DNA from: JBBTCX01 sp964494205
GTDB lineage: Bacteria; Planctomycetota; Phycisphaerae; UBA1845
Direction: 5' to 3'
DNA length: 64,000 nucleotides
Assembly (NCBI GenBank): GCA_964494205.1
Contig: CAZBRD010000017.1
Span: forward strand, 41,936-105,935
The notes beneath the pieces are model-generated. The model had not been told where the DNA came from. It was given only the letters and a program-made list of their open reading frames with translations, and searched no databases. Shown piece by piece: positions 23,998-32,475 of the stretch (the stretch's first letter is position 1; every line of letters begins with the position of its first letter). Position numbers and translations under genes: made by a program.

Positions 23998-25425
23998 ATG
24001 CTAATGATTCGCATTCCCATACTTCGACAAGGTCAGCCGTATACGAGCGTGGAAGAAATTGAGATCGTCCACCACGCGACGGGCGAGCCGATTGCGCGAA
24101 TCAGTCAAGCCAACAGCGGGTTAATCGCGCGCGACGTGCATCGTATGGATGGGGATGCGTTGCGGCGGTTCACGGCCTCACAATTGTTTGAACTGTGTCG
24201 GCGAGCGGGCGATCTGTTTATGACCGCCCCACTTCCGCTTGGTGACGGCCAGCAGTCGTTTGACGATTACATCAGGTGCCTTAGCGCGACGACGGGATCG
24301 CCGATGGTTTTGTGTCGCGCGAACGCGTCAAAGATTCAAAAAGTCATGACGGAGATGGGGCAGGTCGTCGGCGGGCTGATGCGACATCTTGACCCCGGCA
24401 TTCTTGATCAGGGCTACGCAAAGGTCAGCGGAAGCATCGTCAGCTATATGCGACTGGCGAAGGTGTTTGGGGCTGTGCTGCCGAGCAATTCACCGGGCGT
24501 GCATTCATTGTGGGTTCCAGCGATCGCGTTGAAAACGCCAATGGCGCTGAAGCCCGGACGCGAAGAACCCTGGACCCCTTACCGAATCATTCAATCGCTC
24601 ATCGCAGCCGGTGCGCCGCGCGAGGCGTTTGGGTTCTACCCCACCGATCATGCTGGCGCGGGTGAGCTTTTGCGAAATGTCGATCGCGCGATGCTTTTCG
24701 GCGATGCGAACACGACGCGGGCGTGGGCGCGCGATCCGCGCGTGCAGTTGCACGGGCCGGGATTCAGCAAAGTGATCCTTGGACCGGATGCTGCTGATCA
24801 CTGGCAGAAGTATGTGGATGTGATCGTGTCGTCGATCAAAGCCAACGGTGGACGCTCGTGCCTGAACGCGTCGGCGGTGTGGACGCCGAAGCACGGACGA
24901 GCGATCGCGGAGGCTGTCGCTGCGGAGTTGGCGAAAGTGCAAGCTCGGGCGGCTGATGATCCGCAGGCTGAGCTAGCTGCTTTTGCGAACCCGATGATGG
25001 CTGAGTCGATCAATGCGACGATTGATCGTGATCTGGGGGAATCGGGCGCGCATGACCTGACCGAGGCGAAGCGCGGCTCGAAGCGATTGGCGCGAATCGG
25101 ACGGTGTTCGTATTTGCTGCCGACGGTTGTGTGGTGCGAATCGGACGAGCATCCGCTGGCGAATCGCGAGTTTCTATTTCCGTACGCGTCCGTCGTTGAA
25201 TGCCCCGCTAACGAGATTGCGCACAAGATCGGGCCGACGCTGGTGGGCACCGTTATTACCGACGATGCTCAGTTCATTCGACAAGTCATGGATTCGGAAA
25301 ACATCGATCGGCTAAACATCGGGCCGATTCCCACGTGGCGGATCAGTTGGGATCAGCCGCACGAAGGCAACCTCTTCGACTTCCTGTATCGGCAGCGGGC
25401 GTTTCAAGTCGAGCCGGCTGCATGA
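23998..25425 (+). CDS. Aldehyde dehydrogenase-superfamily acyl reductase (LuxC-like size)
   Basis: 475 residues; an ATG two codons in (24004) is an alternative start. Seen: the ALDH-type region VHSLWVPAIALKTPMALKPG (coenzyme-binding Lys near 185), the catalytic motif NGGRSCLNAS with Cys 288, and a C-terminal oligomerisation segment. The superfamily interconverts acyl-enzyme thioesters and aldehydes with NAD(P)H. Length and the preceding LuxE-like ligase favour reduction of an activated acid to an aldehyde. The coding end overlaps the next start by four bases (ATGA at 25422-25425), so translation is coupled to the iron alcohol dehydrogenase, which would reduce the aldehyde further. Confidence 0.85.
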   Translation: MLMIRIPILRQGQPYTSVEEIEIVHHATGEPIARISQANSGLIARDVHRMDGDALRRFTASQLFELCRRAGDLFMTAPLPLGDGQQSFDDYIRCLSATTGSPMVLCRANASKIQKVMTEMGQVVGGLMRHLDPGILDQGYAKVSGSIVSYMRLAKVFGAVLPSNSPGVHSLWVPAIALKTPMALKPGREEPWTPYRIIQSLIAAGAPREAFGFYPTDHAGAGELLRNVDRAMLFGDANTTRAWARDPRVQLHGPGFSKVILGPDAADHWQKYVDVIVSSIKANGGRSCLNASAVWTPKHGRAIAEAVAAELAKVQARAADDPQAELAAFANPMMAESINATIDRDLGESGAHDLTEAKRGSKRLARIGRCSYLLPTVVWCESDEHPLANREFLFPYASVVECPANEIAHKIGPTLVGTVITDDAQFIRQVMDSENIDRLNIGPIPTWRISWDQPHEGNLFDFLYRQRAFQVEPAA

Positions 25426-26579
25426 CACTTTCTCAAGTTGTGCTTCCCGATTGTTTGCGTCATTCGCCCGTGCGCGTGGTGTTCGGCGGCGGGAAACTCG
25501 CGGATGTCGGATCGCTCGCGAAGCGTGAGGGAGCGACGCACGTCCTGCTTGTATGCGACGGCGGCGTCACGAAAGCCGGTTATGTTGACCGCGCGACGGC
25601 GTCGCTTCGCACGCAGGGCTTGCAAGTAACCATTTTCGATGACGTTCGCGAAAACCCCACGACGGCTGACGTTGACCGAGGGTTGGCGGTCGCGCGGATG
25701 CGCTCGATTGATTTCATCGTCGCGCTCGGCGGCGGGAGCGTGATGGACTGCGCCAAGGGGATCAACCTGCTGGTGACCAATGGCGGGAAGATCGCGGACT
25801 ATTGGGGCATTAACAAAGCCACCAAGCCGATGCTTCCGCTGATCGCGATTCCAACGACGGCGGGAACGGGCAGCGAGGCGCAGTCATTCGCGCTGATCAG
25901 CGACGAGAAGACCCATCAAAAGATGGCGTGCGGTGATCGACGGTTGCCGGGTGACGGCGGCCTGCGGCCTCGCGTGGCGATTCTTGATCCTGACCTGACG
26001 CGAACGCAACCGGCGGCGGTTGCGGCAGCCACGGGGTTGGATGCGCTGGCGCACGCGATTGAGACGGCAGGGTGCAATGCGCGAAACGATGTCTCGATGG
26101 AATTTTCGCGCGAAGCCTGGCTGCGATTATCGAAATCTTTCGAAACGGCGATCAGTCATCCAAATGACGACAATGCGCGAGCAGATATGCTGCTGGGAGC
26201 GCATCTGGCGGGTTGCGCGATCGAACAGTCGATGCTCGGAGCCGCCCATGCATGCGCGAATCCGCTGACCGCGCGGTATGGAATCGTGCATGGTGTGGCG
26301 ATCGCGGCCATGCTGCCGCACGTGGTGCGATACAACTCAGAGAACGGACACTATCCCTATGCGCCGTTGAATTCCGCGCTAAGCGCCGATGAGCTAATAC
26401 GTTTTGTTGAACGGTGCAGAGGTGCGGGAAAGGTGACTCGTGGCCTACGCGATCTGGGCGTCGAGTCTGCGAACCTACCGACGATGGCTCAGGAGGCTGC
26501 GAGCCAGTGGACTGCTGGCTTCAACCCGCGCCCAGTCACGGTTTCCGACCTGTTGGAAATTTATCAGCGCGCGTGGTGA
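25422..26579 (+). CDS. Iron-containing (group III) alcohol dehydrogenase
   Basis: 385 residues from the ATG at 25422, which overlaps the upstream TGA (ATGA). Seen: the dinucleotide-binding loop ALGGGSVMDCAKG, PTTAGTGSEAQSFA, the metal-binding D and H in GLDALAHAIE, and two further His in GAAHACANPL and GIVHGVAIA. All four metal positions of the Fe-ADH family are in place. The family reduces aldehydes to alcohols (or the reverse) with NAD(P)H in the cytoplasm. Coupling to the reductase gene suggests sequential acid-aldehyde-alcohol reduction. It is followed by a 246-base gap with two hairpin repeats. Confidence 0.92.
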   Translation: MTLSQVVLPDCLRHSPVRVVFGGGKLADVGSLAKREGATHVLLVCDGGVTKAGYVDRATASLRTQGLQVTIFDDVRENPTTADVDRGLAVARMRSIDFIVALGGGSVMDCAKGINLLVTNGGKIADYWGINKATKPMLPLIAIPTTAGTGSEAQSFALISDEKTHQKMACGDRRLPGDGGLRPRVAILDPDLTRTQPAAVAAATGLDALAHAIETAGCNARNDVSMEFSREAWLRLSKSFETAISHPNDDNARADMLLGAHLAGCAIEQSMLGAAHACANPLTARYGIVHGVAIAAMLPHVVRYNSENGHYPYAPLNSALSADELIRFVERCRGAGKVTRGLRDLGVESANLPTMAQEAASQWTAGFNPRPVTVSDLLEIYQRAW

Positions 26580-26710
26580 TAACCGTCACCTCTCGCGCGT
26601 AACATTTTCTTATCAAGCAAAGACTCTTTCTACAGATTCGTACATCAACAGCGCGGTGATCGAGCGCCGGTTCGATATACTGATGTTGAAGTCGTTGGGC
26701 CTGCCGAAGG

Positions 26711-26800
26711 AGACCCTCACCCCAACCCTCTCTCTAAAAGGGAGAGGGAGGATGAAAACTGCAAGCCCTCACTCCTGCCCTTTCACTAAAAGAGAGGGAG
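26711..26800. repeat. Two tandem CCCTCTCCC-family repeats
   Basis: One copy (26711-26750, GAGACCCTCACCCC ... AAAAGGGAGAGGGAGG) is followed by a second, more degenerate copy (26765-26800, GCCCTCACTCC ... AAAAGAGAGGGAG). Both lie just before the radical SAM start. They could attenuate read-through from the alcohol dehydrogenase gene. No other feature is visible in 26580-26825. Confidence 0.8.
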
Positions 26801-26825
26801 AAAAATCATGCAAATGGATGCCTGA

Positions 26826-28157
26826 ATGCAGCTAGATGTGCTGAAAGAAACGAGCGGGACGGAAGTGGGCAACTACTTTGTGTCCAACTATCCGCCGTTC
26901 TCGGCGTGGTCGCGGGAGTTTCTTCCTGTGGCTGAGCGCGTGCTGCACTCCAAGCCGAGTTCGAATGGTCACACTCCCCCACCGCTCGGGTTGTACATGC
27001 ACATTCCGTTTTGCCGCAAGCGATGTCACTTCTGCTATTTCCGCGTGTACACGGACAAGAACTCGAGCGACGTGGACGTGTATGTGAACGCGCTGGCCAA
27101 AGAGGTTGAGCTGTATTCGCAATGCGAGGGGCTGGGCGATCGCGAGTTTGAGTTTGTTTATTTCGGCGGCGGGACACCCTCCTTCCTGAGCAGTGAGCAG
27201 TTGCAGCACCTGATTGATCGCATCGCCGAGCACTGGCGGTGGGAGCACGCCCGCGAGGTCACGTTTGAGTGCGAACCGGGAACGCTGAAGAAAAGCAAGC
27301 TCGAAACGATCAAAGGCATTGGCACGACGCGACTGAGCCTTGGCGTAGAGCATTTTGATGATGAGGTCTTGTCGATCAACGGGCGGGCGCACAAGTCGCC
27401 GGAGATCGGGCGGGCGTATGAGTGGGCGCGGGAGGTCGGGTTCAAGCAGATCAACATCGACCTGATCGCGGGGATGGTGGGCGACACGGAAAGCAAGTGG
27501 AAGGAAACCGTCGACCGCGCGATCGCGATGCAGCCCGACAGCGTCACCATTTACCAGATGGAAGTTCCCCACAATACGACGCTGGCAAAGCACGCGAAGG
27601 AATCTGGGGAGTTGCCGCCGGTGCCGACCTGGTCGACGAAGCGCGCGTGGGTGGATTACGCGTTTGGGTTGTTCGAGAAGGAAGGGTTTGTCGTTTCGAG
27701 TGCGTACACGCTGGTGAAGCCGTCGCCGCATTCGGGGTTTGTGTATCGTGACGCGCTGTGGCACGGCGGGGACATGATCGGCACCGGGGTAGCGTCGTTC
27801 TCGCACTTCGCGGGTGTGCACTACCAGAATGTCGACTCGTGGGAGGATTACGTCGGTCGGCTCGAGCAAGGCAAACTGCCGATCGCGCGGGCGCTGCCGT
27901 TGATGGATCGACAGAGGCTGATCCGCGAGTTCATCCTGCAGATGAAGCTCGGGCACGTGGAGCGGGGATATTTCCAGAATAAGTTCGGCGCCGATGTGTC
28001 AAACGCCTTTGGTGATACCCTCGATTCGCTGAGTCGAAATGGACTCCTGACCGTCGACGATTCGCAAATCAGACTCACACGCGAAGGGTTGCTGCGCGTC
28101 GATGGGCTGTTGCCGTTCTTCTTTGAAAATCAATTTCAGAATGTGCGGTACACATGA
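26826..28157 (+). CDS. HemN-like radical SAM enzyme
   Basis: 443 residues. Seen: an N-terminal lead (VGNYFVSNYPPFSAW), then YMHIPFCRKRCHFCYF with the cluster cysteines C63-x3-C67-x2-C70, the FGGGTPSFL glycine motif, FECEPGTL and LSLGVEHFDDEVL, and a C-terminal HemN-like winged-helix region. The fourth Cys of true HemN (the Cys two after the third) is replaced by Tyr, so this is not a straightforward coproporphyrinogen dehydrogenase. HemN-like class C enzymes do methyl transfer, cyclopropanation and related radical chemistry on natural products. It overlaps the next gene by four bases (ATGA, 28154-28157). Confidence 0.88.
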   Translation: MQLDVLKETSGTEVGNYFVSNYPPFSAWSREFLPVAERVLHSKPSSNGHTPPPLGLYMHIPFCRKRCHFCYFRVYTDKNSSDVDVYVNALAKEVELYSQCEGLGDREFEFVYFGGGTPSFLSSEQLQHLIDRIAEHWRWEHAREVTFECEPGTLKKSKLETIKGIGTTRLSLGVEHFDDEVLSINGRAHKSPEIGRAYEWAREVGFKQINIDLIAGMVGDTESKWKETVDRAIAMQPDSVTIYQMEVPHNTTLAKHAKESGELPPVPTWSTKRAWVDYAFGLFEKEGFVVSSAYTLVKPSPHSGFVYRDALWHGGDMIGTGVASFSHFAGVHYQNVDSWEDYVGRLEQGKLPIARALPLMDRQRLIREFILQMKLGHVERGYFQNKFGADVSNAFGDTLDSLSRNGLLTVDDSQIRLTREGLLRVDGLLPFFFENQFQNVRYT

Positions 28158-28714
28158 TGTTCAATGATTCAGTTCCAGCGCATTCGGAAGCGGTCGCGAC
28201 ACTGGCCTCGCTTTGCGGCGGATTGGTCAACGAACCAACGGCGAACCTCGGCGCGACGCTGAAGGACGCCGATTCGATACCGCCGTGGGCCACGCTGCTG
28301 CTGGTGCATGAAGAACACATGACGCGTCGACTGCAGATGGTTTATGCAGAACCGGTCACGCTCACCGTGATCCATGAAAACGCGGGACAGGATTCTTATC
28401 ACCGCCTCGTTCATCTTTCGTTGCCGTCGTCCGGCGCGGTCGTTGAAGTCGGTATCTGCCGGATTGATTTTCGATATACTTCGCCCGAAGTTCGCGATGA
28501 GGTTTTGCAGAAGAAGAAGCCGCTGGGCGACATCCTCATTCGACACAACGTGATGCGGAAGATCGAGCCGAAGTGGTTTTGGAGATTTGACGGGACATCG
28601 CCGATGGTCGCCGGGTTTGGTGGGAAATGCTTCGAAGCCTACGGTCGAGTCGGCGTGATACATTGCAACGGTGCGCCGGCGATTGAAGTGCTGGAGATTG
28701 TGAACGAACACTAG
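28154..28714 (+). CDS. Chorismate-lyase-like (UTRA/UbiC-fold, DUF98-type) protein
   Basis: 186 residues. Seen: LLLVHEEHMTRRLQ (about 48-61), the R-x-V-x-L strand HRLVHLSLPSSGAVVEVGICRIDF, and KKPLGDILIRHNVMRKI (about 121-137). The pattern of a His/Glu-MT turn, a mid Arg, and PLGxxL matches the chorismate pyruvate-lyase family that makes 4-hydroxybenzoate (UbiC; Rv2949c-type PF01947). The assignment is by pattern recognition, not by search. It is translationally coupled to the radical SAM gene. A role in supplying an aromatic acid to the ligase and reductase genes upstream is an inference. Confidence 0.68.
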   Translation: MMFNDSVPAHSEAVATLASLCGGLVNEPTANLGATLKDADSIPPWATLLLVHEEHMTRRLQMVYAEPVTLTVIHENAGQDSYHRLVHLSLPSSGAVVEVGICRIDFRYTSPEVRDEVLQKKKPLGDILIRHNVMRKIEPKWFWRFDGTSPMVAGFGGKCFEAYGRVGVIHCNGAPAIEVLEIVNEH

Positions 28715-28731
28715 TACTCAAGAAAATGTGG

Positions 28732-28803
28732 GACGGGTTTTCAACCCGTCGCTCGACCGATTAGAAACCGGCCCGACATGACAAGACCGGTTGGAAACCG
28801 GTC
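28732..28803. repeat. Pair of perfect hairpins between the two halves of the locus
   Basis: GACGGGTT (28732-28739) pairs with AACCCGTC (28743-28750), and GACCGGTT (28785-28792) pairs with AACCGGTC (28796-28803), each with a three-base loop. They sit in the 119-base gap after the chorismate-lyase-like gene and may separate two transcription units. Confidence 0.7.
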
Positions 28804-28833
28804 CCACACTATTTGATTCGCTGAGTAGGTTCT

Positions 28834-30096
28834 ATGTTCAAGAGAGATTCATACGATTGCGTTGTCGTTGGCGGCGGTCCAGCCGGGTCGACGGCTGGGA
28901 CGATTCTGGCGGATCATGGACGATCGACGCTGGTGTTGGAGCGAATCAAGTTTCCGCGTCATCACATCGGCGAGTCGCTGATTCCGCAGACGTATTGGAT
29001 TTTCAAACGCATCGGCATGCTCGAGAAGCTGTATGCGTCAGACTTTGTGCGCAAAGAGAGCGTGCAATTCGTCAACGCGGAGGGCAAGGACTCCAAGCCA
29101 TTTTACTTCTACGATCGCTATCCGCATGAATGCTCGATCACATGGCAGGTGCCGCGCGATCGATTCGACAAGATGATGCTCGACAACGCACGCGAGCATG
29201 GGGCTGAGGCGCATGAGGGCGTCAACGTCACCGAGGTCGTGTTCGAAGGTGAGCGTGCGGTCGGTGTGAACGTAAGGGCGGACGGTGCGACCAAGTTCAT
29301 TCCCGCGAAGGTCGTGATCGATGCATCCGGCCAAGCTGGTTTGATTGCGCGGCATTTCAAGCTGCGCTATCCGGATCAAGGTCTTCGCCATGCAGCCATC
29401 TATGCGTATTACAAAGATGCGCATCGCGATGAGGGGCGAAATGCCGGCGCGACGATCGTCATCCGCACGCCGGATCGACACGGATGGTTCTGGTACATCC
29501 CCCTGCCCGACAACATCACGAGCGTGGGCGTCGTGTCAAACATTCCTTACCTGTTCGACAATCGCGGCACCGACCCGATGGCTACGTTCCTGGAAGAGGT
29601 GGAAAACTGTCCGGGCGTGCGCACTCGCGTAGCCAATGGCCGATTGATCAGCCACGCGTATGTGATTAACGATTTTTCGTATCGATCCAAGCGAGCAGCC
29701 GGCGACGGCTGGGTGCTGGTGGGCGATGCGCTAGGCTTCCTCGATCCGCTTTACTCGACCGGCGTGCTGCTGGCGCTGCAGGGCTCCATGTGGGCGGCTG
29801 ACGGCGTGCACGAAGCGCTTCAGGAAAACGATCTTTCCGGTGAGCGACTCGGCCGCTTCGCGCCGAAGTTCATGGAAGGCATGCAGCGGTTCCGCCAACT
29901 CGTTTACACCTTCTATGATCCCGATTTCAGTTTTGCGGCTTTCACAAAAAAGCATCCCGAGTACCATGATCACGTGGTGCGGATTTTGATCGGCGATGTA
30001 TTTAACGATGACGTGAGCGAGGTGTTCACGGTGCTCAAGGATTGGGTCAAGCTGCCCGAGATGATTGAATTCGAGGGAAGCGAGATCCCCGCATGA
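28834..30096 (+). CDS. FAD-dependent halogenase-like monooxygenase
   Basis: 420 residues. Seen: FAD-binding GGGPAGSTAG (13-22), ERIKFPRHHIGESLIP, the halogenase signature W-x-W-x-I-P as WFWYIP (218-223), a candidate catalytic Lys (K74 in FVRKESVQF), and the second FAD motif LVGDALGFLDPLYSTGV. Flavin halogenases chlorinate or brominate electron-rich rings through HOX held by this Lys; relatives with the same fold are simple oxidases or reductases. The signature is necessary but not proof of halogenation. Its start follows AGG by six bases and its stop overlaps the DUF3311 gene (ATGA), so it heads the operon 28.8-32.4 kb. Confidence 0.85.
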   Translation: MFKRDSYDCVVVGGGPAGSTAGTILADHGRSTLVLERIKFPRHHIGESLIPQTYWIFKRIGMLEKLYASDFVRKESVQFVNAEGKDSKPFYFYDRYPHECSITWQVPRDRFDKMMLDNAREHGAEAHEGVNVTEVVFEGERAVGVNVRADGATKFIPAKVVIDASGQAGLIARHFKLRYPDQGLRHAAIYAYYKDAHRDEGRNAGATIVIRTPDRHGWFWYIPLPDNITSVGVVSNIPYLFDNRGTDPMATFLEEVENCPGVRTRVANGRLISHAYVINDFSYRSKRAAGDGWVLVGDALGFLDPLYSTGVLLALQGSMWAADGVHEALQENDLSGERLGRFAPKFMEGMQRFRQLVYTFYDPDFSFAAFTKKHPEYHDHVVRILIGDVFNDDVSEVFTVLKDWVKLPEMIEFEGSEIPA

Positions 30097-30347
30097 GAAA
30101 AATCGTACCCCTTCTCTTGGTGCTGCTGGCGATTCTCCATCAGGACTACTGGTGGTGGAACAGCGTTGATCCGCTCGTCTTCGGTTTTGTTCCCATCGGG
30201 TTGGCCTATCACGCAGGCGTTTCCCTTGTTGCGGCTTGCCTGTGGGCAATGGCGGTGAAGTATTGCTGGCCGAAGGATGTGGATGTGAGCGAGACGATCG
30301 GTGACGCCGCTACGTCGCCGTCCAACTTCCGGGAGGGGCAACGCTAA
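30093..30347 (+). CDS. DUF3311 small membrane protein
   Basis: 84 residues with two membrane helices (IVPLLLVLLAILH and the stretch around HAGVSLVAACLWAMAVKYCW) separated by DYWWWNS. This pattern, and its position directly before a sodium:solute symporter gene, is the usual context of DUF3311 proteins, which probably form a small accessory subunit of the symporter. It overlaps the upstream gene by four bases and the downstream start by one (TAATG), so it is tightly coupled to both. Confidence 0.85.
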   Translation: MRKIVPLLLVLLAILHQDYWWWNSVDPLVFGFVPIGLAYHAGVSLVAACLWAMAVKYCWPKDVDVSETIGDAATSPSNFREGQR

Positions 30348-32017
30348 TGTTAGCCGCATTGAATCCCGGGCAAACAGCCGTTGTCGTTATCGTCTCTTAT
30401 CTGATCGCGCTCATCCTGCTTGGCGTGGTGAGCAACCTGGTCCTCCGGCTCACGGTGGCTGACTATTTTGTGGCTTCGCGCGGGCTCGGGTCGGTCATGC
30501 TGCTGATGTCACTCATTGGCACCACGATGACGGCCTTTGCGCTCATCGGCAGCTCCGGCGAAGCGTGGAAATCGGGCATCAGCGTATATGGGCTGATGGC
30601 GTCTTGGTCCGGCATTGTTCACGCTGCGTGCTATTTCATCGTGGGCATGAAGCTGTGGTCGTTCGGAAAACGCTATGGCTACGTCACTCAGATTCAATAT
30701 TTCCGTGATCGGCTTGAATCAGACAAGATCGGCATCATTCTCTTTCCGATTCTCATCGCGCTGTTGATTCCATATTTGCTCGTGGGCGTTATCAGTTCCG
30801 GCACGGCGCTTGAGCAAATGACAGCTGGTGCGTTCCCGAAAATATTTGAAGCGACCAAAGGGGCGGTGCCGTTCTGGCTGGGGTCGCTGACGACTTGCCT
30901 GGTCGTGCTCTACTACATTTCCGCCGGCGGCGTTCGTGGGACTGCCTGGGTGAACGCGTTGCAGACGGTGATTTTTCTGGTGCTGGGATTCGCGACGTGC
31001 TGGGTGATAGCCCAGAAACTCGGCGGGCCGGTGCAGGCTACGCAGATGGTCCTCGAAAACAATCCGACTAGGCTGAAGCGAGAAGTCACGCAGGAGGACA
31101 TGAAGAAATACGATGACGCGCTGACGGCGTGGAAGGCTGATCCGAAGACTCACGTCATCAAGCCGCAGCCGCCACGCGAAACGCCCAAAGTGGAGTTTGC
31201 GACGTATGCATTGATTCCGCTCAGCGTGGCGATGTTTCCGCACCTGTTCCAATATTGGTTGACGGCGCGGAGCGCGAAGAAGTTCAAGCTCTCGATCATC
31301 GGGCAGCCGCTCTTGATCATGATCATCTGGCTTCCGTGCGTGATGATCGGCATCTGGGCGACGTCGGCGGTGGTCGATGGGAAGCCGGTGGTGCCGCCGG
31401 ATTTTGCGAATGCAAACGCCGTGCTGCCGTTGATGGTGCGCAAGCTGGCGTCCCCAATTCTTGGTGCACTGCTTGCGGGCGGCATCTTCGCGGCGGTGAT
31501 GTCGAGTCTTGACGCACAGTTCCTTTGCCTCGGCAACATGTTCACGAATGACATCGTGGCGCAGTATTCAAAGCCGAACCGCTTCACGGAAAAACAACTC
31601 ATCCTCATCGGCCGCGTGTTTATTGTGTTTATCGTAGCCATCACGTACCTGATCGCGCTGTATCTACAAAGCAAAGCCGTGGAGACCAAAGGGACGAGTC
31701 GCGTATTCAAGCTGGGCGTTTGGTGCTTTACAGGTTTCGCAAGCCTGTTTCCGGTTTTGTTCGCATCGCTTTATTGGAAGCGAGTGACTAAAGTCGGCGC
31801 GTATTTTTCGATTCTGGCGGCGGCAGCGACGTGGTTCTGGCTGTTCAAGGACTCGCAATATGGCGCCAGCGAAGAGCATCCGCACTGGGGACTCGCACCT
31901 GTCGTCTGGACGGTAGCTGCAGCGACGATTGCATTATTCGTCGGGTCATTCATCAGTCGGCCGCCCTCGGCTGCAACGATTGAAAAGTTCTTCGGAGATC
32001 CACGCCTTGCCCGCTGA
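30347..32017 (+). CDS. Sodium:solute symporter family transporter
   Basis: 556 residues with about 13 membrane helices. Seen: SSS-type features such as SRGLGSVMLLMSLIGTTMTA near the N terminus (the region of the first Na+-binding helix) and LAGGIFAAVMSSLDAQFLCLGNMF with the SSxD-type site in the Na2 region. An unusual hydrophilic insert of about 45 residues (TQEDMKKYDDAL to RETPKVEF) lies in one cytoplasmic loop. The family co-transports organic acids, sugars or amino acids with Na+. Placement inside the halogenase operon suggests uptake or release of a substrate or product of that pathway. Confidence 0.9.
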   Translation: MLAALNPGQTAVVVIVSYLIALILLGVVSNLVLRLTVADYFVASRGLGSVMLLMSLIGTTMTAFALIGSSGEAWKSGISVYGLMASWSGIVHAACYFIVGMKLWSFGKRYGYVTQIQYFRDRLESDKIGIILFPILIALLIPYLLVGVISSGTALEQMTAGAFPKIFEATKGAVPFWLGSLTTCLVVLYYISAGGVRGTAWVNALQTVIFLVLGFATCWVIAQKLGGPVQATQMVLENNPTRLKREVTQEDMKKYDDALTAWKADPKTHVIKPQPPRETPKVEFATYALIPLSVAMFPHLFQYWLTARSAKKFKLSIIGQPLLIMIIWLPCVMIGIWATSAVVDGKPVVPPDFANANAVLPLMVRKLASPILGALLAGGIFAAVMSSLDAQFLCLGNMFTNDIVAQYSKPNRFTEKQLILIGRVFIVFIVAITYLIALYLQSKAVETKGTSRVFKLGVWCFTGFASLFPVLFASLYWKRVTKVGAYFSILAAAATWFWLFKDSQYGASEEHPHWGLAPVVWTVAAATIALFVGSFISRPPSAATIEKFFGDPRLAR

Positions 32018-32024
32018 GTTTACG

Positions 32025-32417
32025 ATGACGCGCCGCGTGGCGTTCGTGGAGACCGACCTCGCGGGCGTGATGCACTTCTCGAATTACCTGCGCTGGATGG
32101 AGGATGTGGAGCACGGCTTCTGGCGATCGATCGGGAGGTCGGTGCATGGCGTTGTCGGCCCATCGTCGGGCGTGACGTGGCCGCGTGCGTCAGTGAATTG
32201 CGAGTATTTCGCGCCGTTGCGTTTCGAGGACGACGTTGAGCTTACGTTTCGCGTCGCGTCGGTTGGCGAGAAGTCGCTGCAATTTGAAGTTGAGTTTCGC
32301 AAGGATGGTCGTTCGGTGGCGAAGGCGAAAGCCACGACCGTTTGTTGCACGATGGAAAATGGTTCGTTCAGGTCGGTGCCGATTCCTGAGGAGATCAGGA
32401 AGAAACTGACAAGCTAA
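32025..32417 (+). CDS. 4HBT-family (YbgC-like hotdog) acyl-CoA thioesterase
   Basis: 130 residues from the ATG at 32025, eight bases after the symporter stop; earlier in-frame starts would overlap the symporter. Seen: the 4HBT active-site signature ETDLAGVMHFSNYLRWME, with the catalytic Asp at position 11 and the usual H-x-x-N-Y. The family hydrolyses aryl-CoA and acyl-CoA thioesters in the cytoplasm. It closes the 28.8-32.4 kb operon and would release a free acid from a CoA ester made by the upstream ligases. 4-Hydroxybenzoyl-CoA is one possible substrate. Confidence 0.9.
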   Translation: MTRRVAFVETDLAGVMHFSNYLRWMEDVEHGFWRSIGRSVHGVVGPSSGVTWPRASVNCEYFAPLRFEDDVELTFRVASVGEKSLQFEVEFRKDGRSVAKAKATTVCCTMENGSFRSVPIPEEIRKKLTS

Positions 32418-32475
32418 GTTTTCGAGACGGCGACGAAGCCCAGGTTAAGAAGTTTGAATCGCTGATTGCATTCGC

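Noticed and set aside
26832..27956. 374-codon minus-strand frame opposite the radical SAM gene
   Set aside because: No motif; the plus strand has the CxxxCxxC cluster motif.
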